This document shows, piece after piece, positions 1 through 6,595 of a DNA stretch of 7,760 bases. A program made the translations under genes and the position numbers. Each line of letters begins with the position of its first letter. Within the stretch, counting starts at the first letter, position 1. The DNA comes from Spirochaetaceae bacterium (GTDB taxonomy: Bacteria; Spirochaetota; Spirochaetia; Treponematales; Breznakiellaceae). The stretch is from positions 1 to 7,760 of the forward strand of contig JAIRYB010000091.1 of the NCBI GenBank assembly GCA_031267955.1, read 5' to 3'. A model generated the notes under the pieces. The model worked only from the letters and a program-made list of their open reading frames with translations, made no database searches and was not told the DNA's origin.

Positions 1-38
1 ATGAAGACAGACTGAAAAATTTTGCTAGAATGGGGTGA
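1..38 (+). CDS. Possible 3' end of an unknown upstream gene (partial)
   Basis: Frame 3 is open from the window edge and reads E-D-R-L-K-N-F-A-R-M-G before a TGA at 36-38, one base before the ATG of the next gene. Such tight packing is typical of an operon, so this may be the tail of an upstream co-transcribed gene. Frame 1 is also possible and would stop at 13-15. Eleven codons are too few to identify a product or to be sure it is coding. Confidence 0.3.
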   Translation, partial: EDRLKNFARMG

Positions 39-39
39 T

Positions 40-1407
40 ATGATAAAAAGCAACAATCGAAAAATACTATGCCGGGCGTTTTGCCTGGCCTTCGCCGTTC
101 TCGTAGCGGGCTGCGAACAGAAGGCCGTTTTGAATTCCGGGGAACCTGTGACCATAACCATGTGGCACAATTACGGCGGCATCCTCCAGGAAACCATGGA
201 CGAGCTTGTCGATGAGTTCAACGCCACCCGGGGCCGGGAACAGGGGGTGATTATCAGCGTCACTGCCATCTCCGCTTCCCGGGAACTGAACGAGCAGCTC
301 TCGAAGATCGCGGCGGGAGACCCCGGCGTTCCAAAAATGCCGGACCTGGCGGCGGTTTACCCGGCCATGGCCATGGTCCTGTCAAAGGCGGGACTCATTG
401 CCCCTCTGGACGATCTTTTTACGGAAAAAGAACTTTCAGCCTATCTGCCCCGGTTCGTGGAAGAAGGCCGCCTTCCCGACGGGAAGCTCTACGTGTTCCC
501 GGTGGCAAAAAGCACCGAAGCGCTTTTTGTGAACAAGACATTTTTTGACCGTTTTGCCGCAGCCTCCGGGATGGATGAAACCCTTGCCACCTTTGAAGGG
601 CTGGCCTCGGCGGCGCTGCGTTACTACCAGTGGACCGACAGCCAGACCCCGGATATTCCGGGGGACGGCAAGGCTTTCTTTACAGCGGATTCCTGGTTCA
701 ATGTCGCCATGGCGGGCATGGCCCAGCTCGGCGGGGATTTTGCCGGAACAGGGAGGCCTGACACCGGCTCTGATGCCTACCGAAGGATTTGGGAGCTCTG
801 CGTGCCGCCGGCTCTCGCGGGGGCTTACGCGGTGGCGGATAACTATTCCAGCAGCCTTTGCAAGACAGGGGAAATAGTCGCCTGCACAGGTTCCACGGCG
901 GGCATATTGTTCTACGGCGATTCGGTGATCTACGCGGACAATACCAGCGAAAGGGTTGAATACCTTGTCCTGCCCTACCCGGTGTTCGAAGGCGGCGCCA
1001 GGGTTGCCGTCCAGCGGGGCGCGGGCATGGCTGTCGCCAAATCCACGCCCCAAAAAGAGGCGGCGGCGGCGATTTTCCTCAAATGGCTTACCGCGCCGGA
1101 TCAGAACATGCGCTTCGTCGCCTCTACCGGCTATCTTCCCGTGACCCATGACGCCTTCGGGAAAAAAATGACCGGCGAGATAGAGGCCGCGGGGAATACC
1201 GCCGTCGGGCGGCTTATGGAAGCGGCCGCGCAGATCTACGAGCAGTACGATTTCATTGTCGCGCCGAACCTGGACGGCATAGACCGCATGACCCGTGAAT
1301 ACGAGGCCGCCATTAAGCGGGCCATGCAGGAGGGCCGGCAGAGGGTTGCCGCCGGCGAAGACGCCGCCAGGGTGAGCGAAGAACTCTTCGCGGCCTTTGC
1401 CCTTTAG
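40..1407 (+). CDS. Extracellular solute-binding lipoprotein, family 1 (sugar ABC-type)
   Basis: This is a 455-residue predicted substrate-binding lipoprotein anchored to the outer face of the cytoplasmic membrane. The ATG at 40 is preferred over an upstream TTG at 22 because GGGGTG precedes it at 32-37 and it gives a clean lipoprotein signal: basic start (residues 1-12), hydrophobic core (13-23) and lipobox L-V-A-G-C with the acylated Cys at 25. The mature protein opens with V-T-I-T-M-W-H-N-Y (38-46), typical of MalE/UgpB-like family 1 binding proteins, and its length fits that family. The C-terminal part has the expected pattern, including A-A-A-A-I-F-L-K-W-L and T-G-Y-L-P-V. The ligand cannot be read from sequence; a carbohydrate or polyol is the usual class. 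No permease or ATPase follows. The next gene, 22 bases on, is a membrane-bound regulator, which suggests a sensing role or sharing of a distant permease. Confidence 0.88.
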   Translation: MIKSNNRKILCRAFCLAFAVLVAGCEQKAVLNSGEPVTITMWHNYGGILQETMDELVDEFNATRGREQGVIISVTAISASRELNEQLSKIAAGDPGVPKMPDLAAVYPAMAMVLSKAGLIAPLDDLFTEKELSAYLPRFVEEGRLPDGKLYVFPVAKSTEALFVNKTFFDRFAAASGMDETLATFEGLASAALRYYQWTDSQTPDIPGDGKAFFTADSWFNVAMAGMAQLGGDFAGTGRPDTGSDAYRRIWELCVPPALAGAYAVADNYSSSLCKTGEIVACTGSTAGILFYGDSVIYADNTSERVEYLVLPYPVFEGGARVAVQRGAGMAVAKSTPQKEAAAAIFLKWLTAPDQNMRFVASTGYLPVTHDAFGKKMTGEIEAAGNTAVGRLMEAAAQIYEQYDFIVAPNLDGIDRMTREYEAAIKRAMQEGRQRVAAGEDAARVSEELFAAFAL

Positions 1408-1429
1408 GGCGAGCCAGGCGAGGCGGCGC

Positions 1430-3073
1430 ATGGCGTTTCAGGATATTTTCAATCCGATACGGCGTTTTTTATCGCCGGAAAGCCCCGGAATTTTTAAAAA
1501 GAACAGTTTTTCCCTTTCCCTGCGCCTTTTTGCCTTTCTCGCGGTTTTCGCCGCCGCCATCATTCTGGTTTCGGCCCTTATCTTCTTTTCTACAGGCGTG
1601 TTTTCCCTGGGCCTTGCGGAAAACAGGGTTTTCCTTGAAAACGAACTTGCCCATATCGCCGGCAGACTCGAGAACGGGTACAGCGTCCTTTCCGCGGAGG
1701 GTGTTTCCCTGTCCAAAAAGCTTACGAAGCAGATTGAGCGGGAACTTGATTCCCTGGGGGCTTCGCCGGAGGATCTCAAAAAGAGGCCGGGCCTGATCGA
1801 GCCGGTTCTGCGCGCCCTTATGGATCCCCTCATCACCGCCCTGGAAAAGAACGTGGCCAGCGGCGTATACGTTGCCCTGGACGCCACGGTGAACCCGGCG
1901 GCGCCGGGCGCGGAAAATTCCCGCGCGGGTATCGCGATCCAGAATTCGGAACCCAATGTCCTGAACCGCTCGGCTTCTTCCCTTCATTATCTTAAAGGGC
2001 CGCGCTCCCTTGTCCGGGACTGGGGTCTCTATATGCGGCCCCAGTGGACTATGGAATTCACCGTAAGCCCCGGCGACTTTTGGTACGAAACGATGAAATT
2101 CGCCCGGGTGGACATGGATATTTCCCGGCTCTACCGCTGGGTCCCCGCCTCGGTTTCCGAAGGCGATTACCGGGAAGTGATACGCCTCTGTGTCCCCCTG
2201 CGGGCATCGGACGGCGCCGTACTCGGGGTCTGCGGTTTTGATATCAGCGATATGCTGTTCAAGCTGCAAAATGTCCCGGATAATTCCGTCCACCGGCGGG
2301 TTTTCTCGTTATTCGGGCCGGTGAACGGCAATTTTTTCGACGCTTCCCGGTCCCTGATAGCCGCCAACCAGGGGACCCGCTTCAAACTATCCGGGATCCT
2401 CTCGATCGAGGGAAACAGGGGCGCGCTTCCCCTTTTTACCGATTCGGAGGGGCGCTACACGGGCCTGTGGCGGCCCGTCAAACTGTACCCCGGCAACGCC
2501 GTCCACAGCGGCCAGCAATGGGCCGCGGCGGTAATGATGCCCCAAGGCGATCTTGACGCCTATGTGATGCGGAGGAACCGGGGTATACTGGCCCTGCTTT
2601 TGGTCCTTCTGATCCTCAGCGTCGCCCTGGCCATACCGCTTAGCCGGAGATACTTTACCCCGGTGTACCGCGCTATCGACCGCGTAAAAGAGAAGGGCTT
2701 TTCGGACTACGAAAAGACCCACATCCGGGAAATAGACGACCTTTTCGCCTTCCTCGCCGAGCGGGACGAACGGGCCGCCCAAAACGGCGCGGCCGGGGAG
2801 GCGGAAAAACAGAACACCCGGGCCGCCGCGGCGCTTACTGCGCGCTTCAATGTTTTTCTGAAGAACCTTGCCACCCTTTCAAAAGCCGAACGCTCGGTGT
2901 TCAACCTGTACGCCCAGGGCCATTCCGCCAAGGAAATCGCCTACACCCTGTACCTGTCCATGAATACTATCAAAACCCATAACAAACGCATCTACGCAAA
3001 ACTGGGCGTAAGCTCCCGCAAGGAAATGATGGTGTATGTCGATATGATGAACGGCGGGGATTCCCACCGGTAG
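1430..3073 (+). CDS. Membrane-anchored LuxR-type regulator with Cache-like sensor
   Basis: This is a 547-residue predicted one-component transmembrane transcription factor. A cytoplasmic N-terminus leads into a membrane helix at about 33-56. A large extracytoplasmic region (about 57-383) follows; the stretch V-L-G-V-C-G-F-D-I-S resembles the end of a Cache sensor subdomain. A second helix lies at about 385-407. A short charged linker with a weak HAMP-like look (I-R-E-I-D-D-L-F) leads to a LuxR/FixJ-type helix-turn-helix at about 483-540, with L-S-K-A-E-R-S-V, then A-K-E-I-A-Y-T-L and the recognition helix S-M-N-T-I-K-T-H-N-K-R-I. There is no receiver or kinase domain, so signal input must be through the outside domain or a partner. 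ATG 1430 is chosen over an upstream in-frame TTG (1397) because GAGG at 1420-1423 sits six bases before it. Only 22 bases separate it from the binding-protein gene, so the two are probably one operon. The Cache label is by pattern, not by search. Confidence 0.85.
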   Translation: MAFQDIFNPIRRFLSPESPGIFKKNSFSLSLRLFAFLAVFAAAIILVSALIFFSTGVFSLGLAENRVFLENELAHIAGRLENGYSVLSAEGVSLSKKLTKQIERELDSLGASPEDLKKRPGLIEPVLRALMDPLITALEKNVASGVYVALDATVNPAAPGAENSRAGIAIQNSEPNVLNRSASSLHYLKGPRSLVRDWGLYMRPQWTMEFTVSPGDFWYETMKFARVDMDISRLYRWVPASVSEGDYREVIRLCVPLRASDGAVLGVCGFDISDMLFKLQNVPDNSVHRRVFSLFGPVNGNFFDASRSLIAANQGTRFKLSGILSIEGNRGALPLFTDSEGRYTGLWRPVKLYPGNAVHSGQQWAAAVMMPQGDLDAYVMRRNRGILALLLVLLILSVALAIPLSRRYFTPVYRAIDRVKEKGFSDYEKTHIREIDDLFAFLAERDERAAQNGAAGEAEKQNTRAAAALTARFNVFLKNLATLSKAERSVFNLYAQGHSAKEIAYTLYLSMNTIKTHNKRIYAKLGVSSRKEMMVYVDMMNGGDSHR

Positions 3074-3114
3074 GATAGCCCGGGCATTGGGGCCGCGAGG
3101 CATGGCCGGGGCGA
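3074..3114. other. Convergent intergenic gap
   Basis: These 41 GC-rich bases lie between the stop codons of two converging genes. A six-base-pair hairpin (3107-3112 with 3119-3124) overlaps the end of the minus-strand gene, but no T-run follows it on either strand, so no standard intrinsic terminator can be claimed. Confidence 0.6.
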
Positions 3115-4473
3115 TTATGCCCCGCAGCACCTTTTGTATTTTTTGCCGCTGCCGCAGGGGCAGGGATCGTTGCGGCCTACCTTTGGCTCGGCGCGGCGGA
3201 CGGGCTGTTCCGGCGCGTATTCCGGATCGTCGTCCGGAATGCCGAATTCGCGTTTTAGCTTGCTGTATTTTTTTTCGCGCTTGTACAGCATTTTTTCCGG
3301 ATCGCGGGTACGCAGGGCTTCGGTAAAGAAAGCGCTGTGAAGCGCGTAGAGTTCGGGGAACTCCTCCTTCAAACGCCTAAGCTGCGGGTAGTAGAGCTTT
3401 CTATTATCAATAATAGTATGTTCTATCGCTATTATTTCAAGTTCGTCTTCATCCTCATCGAATTCGTAATTCAGCAATCTAAAAAGATCCCGGAAAATTT
3501 CAGGAAAGCCCTTTTCCACCAGGCCGTCAATTTCAAAACTACGCCTTGTTCTGTCAAGTTTCTTTAATGTTTTTTTATCGCCTATATACGGCAGCAAATC
3601 CGCCATTTTTCTGATCTCAGGGTACAGCCTCCCCAGGCCGTCGGACGGGATAAAGGACAGTATTTCCCCAAAAGCCTTGCTGCCTTCGTCCCGCCCGTCC
3701 CGGCCGCCCTCGCGTATCAGGCGGGTAATTTCCTGCAAATGGACCCTGGCTTTATCGATTTTTTTAATACCGGAAGTAATCAGCGCGTGGGCGTGAAGGG
3801 GGATTTTTTTCCACTCGTCTTTTTTGACCGTGCCAAGCGCCTTTAGAGCCTCAAGCGAAAGGGCGTTCAGGCGATCGAATATATTATTCCGCCCGTTTCT
3901 TTCCTGCTCGATGGTACAGGTAATCAAAAACAGCCAGCCATCAATAGAAGACCTGTCAAGGCTAATGGCGCGCTTCGCCTCGTCAAAGGCTTTCCTGGTC
4001 CAGCCGCGTTCGAAATAACTATGGCCCAGTTCCATTGCGTACCCGGGGTTATCCGGATGCCTGCGGCAAAGCTCCCCCCAGACTTCGGCAGCTTTACCGG
4101 TTTTGTCGTCCGCCGAGAGGGACCGTGCGTATTTCTCCCTGACATTGTCCAGTTCGGGGTGGCTTTTCAGAATCAATTGGTAACATTCAGCGGCTTTGCT
4201 GTGCCTGCCGGCACGCTCGTACCACTGGGCATCGCGGAAGATCGGCGCAACGGAAGCGGGCAGGCTGCCGATAGCGTTGTACTCGGCGCGTTTTTCCGGG
4301 TCTAAAAGGGTTTCGTAAGCCGCGCGGATTTCCTTAAATTCTTCGGGAAAGCGGTCGGGCTGGTACTTGCGTACCATTTTGAAGTATGCCCGTTTGATCT
4401 CCGCGTTGCCGGCGCTGTCCGTAATACCTAGCGCTTCATAATAGCTTTTTTTCGGTTCATCAAAGAGAGTCAA
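3115..4473 (-). CDS. J-domain protein (QPD variant) with TPRs and C-terminal SEC-C zinc motif
   Basis: This 452-residue protein probably acts in the cytoplasm as co-chaperone of the Hsp70 encoded upstream. The J domain spans about residues 10-70: Y-Y-E-A-L-G at the start, E-I-K-R-A-Y in helix II, then Y-Q-P-D-R, and A-A-Y-E-T-L-L-D-P-E-K-R. The key His of the HPD motif is Gln here (Q38-P39-D40, codon CAG at 4360-4362), and the loop after it is about six residues shorter than in DnaJ. Three TPR-like units follow (about 78-111, 112-145, 146-179), then a largely helical region of unknown function with an acidic patch. The C-terminus is a SEC-C motif as in SecA (C438, C440, C449, C450 within G-R-N-D-P-C-P-C-G-S-G-K). 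The TTG start at 4473 is preferred over TTG 4491 because GGAGG lies five bases upstream and the start overlaps the previous stop as TTGA. There is no signal peptide or membrane helix. The QPD change may make it a weak or non-classical J protein. Confidence 0.87.
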   Translation of the reverse strand: MTLFDEPKKSYYEALGITDSAGNAEIKRAYFKMVRKYQPDRFPEEFKEIRAAYETLLDPEKRAEYNAIGSLPASVAPIFRDAQWYERAGRHSKAAECYQLILKSHPELDNVREKYARSLSADDKTGKAAEVWGELCRRHPDNPGYAMELGHSYFERGWTRKAFDEAKRAISLDRSSIDGWLFLITCTIEQERNGRNNIFDRLNALSLEALKALGTVKKDEWKKIPLHAHALITSGIKKIDKARVHLQEITRLIREGGRDGRDEGSKAFGEILSFIPSDGLGRLYPEIRKMADLLPYIGDKKTLKKLDRTRRSFEIDGLVEKGFPEIFRDLFRLLNYEFDEDEDELEIIAIEHTIIDNRKLYYPQLRRLKEEFPELYALHSAFFTEALRTRDPEKMLYKREKKYSKLKREFGIPDDDPEYAPEQPVRRAEPKVGRNDPCPCGSGKKYKRCCGA

Positions 4474-4916
4474 AAAAACCTCCAAAAACAAACCCGCCGC
4501 CGGCCAAGTTCGGCAAGGGCTTCCGCGGCAAGCCTGTTCCCCTTATCCCTGGCCAAAACCCCGGCGAAACAATCCGCCGCCCGCACATAACGTTTCGCCA
4601 GCGCCCAAAGACAGCCCTGTATGTTAAGAAGCCGTACATTTTGGCTGGGGAGGCCCCGTGCCGCGTCCGCAGCCTTTTTCCACTTCCTCTCCCTGGCAAG
4701 GAAGCCCAGCCGTTCAAACCCCCCTTCCCGCGTTTCGCCCGCATCCTCGCCAAGCTCGTGCCGGCAGAGTTCCTCAAGGCGCGCCGCGCCGCCATGTTCC
4801 GGGTCCAGGATGCGGGCAAAAGACACGTATCCCAGGGCGGCGCTCAAATTCCGCTCTTGTGCCGACCCAAGGGCCAGCCTGAAATAGAGCCTTCCAATCT
4901 CCTCCGGGCTTGTCAT
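4470..4916 (-). CDS. Small TPR-like protein of the Hsp70 operon
   Basis: This is a 148-residue soluble, largely helical protein that I do not recognise as a named family. Helix-turn-helix repeats with TPR spacing are visible. One lies at about residues 8-42 (L-Y-F-R-L-A-L-G-S-A then A-L-G-Y-V-S-F-A-R-I-L-D-P). A second region at about 68-135 includes L-L-N-I-Q-G-C-L-W-A-L and A-A-D-C-F-A-G-V-L. TPRs bind peptides or partner proteins, so an adaptor role for this Hsp70 is likely but inferred. The ATG at 4916 overlaps the Hsp70 stop as ATGA and has no strong ribosome binding site of its own, which points to coupled translation. The 3' end, coding V-C-F-W-R-F-F, also carries the ribosome binding site of the next gene, so this odd aromatic tail may be a by-product of packing. 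The downstream J protein also has TPRs. Confidence 0.8.
   Translation of the reverse strand: MTSPEEIGRLYFRLALGSAQERNLSAALGYVSFARILDPEHGGAARLEELCRHELGEDAGETREGGFERLGFLARERKWKKAADAARGLPSQNVRLLNIQGCLWALAKRYVRAADCFAGVLARDKGNRLAAEALAELGRRRVCFWRFF
4479..4483 (-). promoter_or_regulatory. Ribosome binding site that sets the J-protein start
   Basis: A perfect GGAGG on the minus strand lies five bases before TTG 4473-4471. It is inside the last codons of the preceding gene and shows that the in-frame TTG at 4491, which lies upstream of it, is not the start. Confidence 0.75.
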
Positions 4917-6595
4917 AACAGTTTGTCCGCTTTTTCCAGCACTTCAATCATGGCCAGCAGATCCTCGCGCAGTTCGTCGATCTGTTCCTGGTCTTTCAGC
5001 AGGATCGCCTCCTTGAGCCGCCGCAGGAGCAGGGTGATATCGCCGCCTATATCCTTGCCCGAAGAGATCAGTTTTTCGGCTTTGCGTACCAGGGGGCGGA
5101 AGCTCCGCGCGCCTTCCGCCTGCTCCCATTTCGATACATCCAGAACAGCCCTGGCCTTTACGCCGGTGGTGCTGATCTCGGCGGAAACCTGCTTGCCGGT
5201 AGACACCACGCTTGCCTTTACCTGGAGTATGCCGTTCATGTCATAGCCGAAATTTACTTCAATCTGTTCCTTTTCTTTCCGGGCGGGGGGAATTCCCGTA
5301 AGGCGTACTTCCCCGAGCTGCTCGTTGTTCTCCGGATTGGAAGATTCTCCCTGGTACACTTCAATAATCACCGAGGTCTGGAAATCCGCGACTGTAGTGT
5401 AGATCGCCGATTTTTCAGTGGGAATTGTAGTGTTCCTCGGGATAAGGGGATCGAAGACTTTCCGCTTGCCAAACAAACCGCTCTGCAAAGGCGCCGTTCC
5501 CAGGGTGTAGGGGCAGACATCGGTCAGTACCAGGTCCTCGTTGTTAAGGCTGCCCTCGATAAGCCCCGCCTGAATCGCCGCGCCGCGGGCTACCGTCAAA
5601 TCGGGGTCTACCAGCGAGCGGGGAACCGCGCCCAGGGTAGCTTCCACCAATTTCTTTACACAGGGGATACGCGTGGAGCCTCCCACAAGGAGAACAACCT
5701 GCAAATCCTGCGGGTTCAGTTTCGCGTCCCCAAGGGCGCTCATCATCTGGTCCCTGGTGGAGGAAACTTTTTCCGACACCCATTCCTCAAAATCCTGGCA
5801 ACTGATAGTCTGCTCCACCGAAACCGGCTTTCCGTCGCCGTCGGTCAGGAGGAAAGGAAGGGACACCTTATATTCGTCCCGGGAACTCAGGGCGATTTTG
5901 CAGTCCTCCGCGGATTTTTTGAGCCGCATGAGGGCGCGTTCGTCTCCAGCGGGATCCGCAAGATGGGCCATGATGATTTCGTCAAAATCTTTGCCGCCCA
6001 GATGGTTGTTGCCGCAGCTTGCCTTTACATCGATAATCCCCTCGAAAAGCTCCAGCACCGTAACATCGAGGGTGCCGCCGCCCAGATCGTAGACCAGCAC
6101 ATTCTTGCATTCCTTGAGATTTGAGAGACCGTAATCCAGCGCCGCCGCCGTAGGCTCGTTGATGATGCGTTCCACCTGCAAGCCCGCAAGTTCTCCCGCC
6201 TTTGCCGTCATCCGCCGCTGCACGTCGGTAAAATAGGCCGGTACGGTAATTACCGCGCGATCGACTTTTTCGCCCAGGCCGGTTTCCGCGCAGCCGACCA
6301 GGTAGCGCAGGAGCATGGCCTGAATTTCCTCCGGCACGTATTCCTTCCCGTGGGCCTTGAGTTTTTCACCGCTGCCGGTAAGCCGCTTAACCTCCATAAA
6401 GGTGCAGTCGGGCCGGGTAAAAAGGTATTCCGCGGCTTCCTCGCCCACAACAGCCGCGCCGTCCTGGGTAATATGCACTACCGAAGGTGTAACCAGCTTG
6501 CCCTGGGTATTGGGAAAAAGCCTGGGCGCACCATCAACAATACAGGCGATTTCCGATGTCGATGTCCCTAAATCTATGCCAACTATCCTACTCAA
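4913..6595 (-). CDS. Short Hsp70-family chaperone (HscC-like)
   Basis: This is a 560-residue ATP-dependent chaperone, shorter than DnaK (about 640) and close to E. coli HscC (about 556). The ATPase domain is intact: phosphate-1 loop I-D-L-G-T-S (7-12), K70, V-P-A-Y-F-T-D-V-Q-R-R (118-128), N-E-P-T-A-A-A with E147, D-L-G-G-G-T-L-D (170-177) and G-G-S-T-R-I-P (305-311). The linker is D-L-V-L-T-D (354-359). The beta substrate-binding domain (about 360-480) includes C-P-Y-T-L-G, I-P-R-N-T-T-I-P and V-Y-Q-G-E, which resemble HscC more than DnaK. Only about 80 residues follow, so the helical lid is short and the disordered acidic tail is missing. The TTG start at 6595 overlaps the upstream stop as TTGA and has a good ribosome binding site (GAAGGGGG, 6612-6605). 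It sits between a GrpE-like gene and TPR/J-domain genes. I infer a specialised Hsp70 rather than the main DnaK. Confidence 0.93.
   Translation of the reverse strand: MSRIVGIDLGTSTSEIACIVDGAPRLFPNTQGKLVTPSVVHITQDGAAVVGEEAAEYLFTRPDCTFMEVKRLTGSGEKLKAHGKEYVPEEIQAMLLRYLVGCAETGLGEKVDRAVITVPAYFTDVQRRMTAKAGELAGLQVERIINEPTAAALDYGLSNLKECKNVLVYDLGGGTLDVTVLELFEGIIDVKASCGNNHLGGKDFDEIIMAHLADPAGDERALMRLKKSAEDCKIALSSRDEYKVSLPFLLTDGDGKPVSVEQTISCQDFEEWVSEKVSSTRDQMMSALGDAKLNPQDLQVVLLVGGSTRIPCVKKLVEATLGAVPRSLVDPDLTVARGAAIQAGLIEGSLNNEDLVLTDVCPYTLGTAPLQSGLFGKRKVFDPLIPRNTTIPTEKSAIYTTVADFQTSVIIEVYQGESSNPENNEQLGEVRLTGIPPARKEKEQIEVNFGYDMNGILQVKASVVSTGKQVSAEISTTGVKARAVLDVSKWEQAEGARSFRPLVRKAEKLISSGKDIGGDITLLLRRLKEAILLKDQEQIDELREDLLAMIEVLEKADKLL

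Noticed and set aside
436..1431. 331-codon open frame antisense to the solute-binding protein gene
   Set aside because: It has low-complexity, Arg/Gly/His-rich content, no family resemblance and lies wholly opposite a convincing gene. It is a by-product of GC-rich third positions.
1469..2293. 274-codon minus-strand frame inside the LuxR-type regulator gene
   Set aside because: It is antisense to a gene with clear membrane helices and a helix-turn-helix, and has no recognisable domain.
3107..3124. GC hairpin near the convergent stops as an intrinsic terminator
   Set aside because: It has a six-base-pair stem and no T-run on either strand, and it overlaps the minus-strand stop codon. Support is not sufficient.
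4641..5246. 201-codon plus-strand frame across the TPR/Hsp70 junction
   Set aside because: It spans the antisense of two supported genes, is Ser/Arg-rich and has no family signal.
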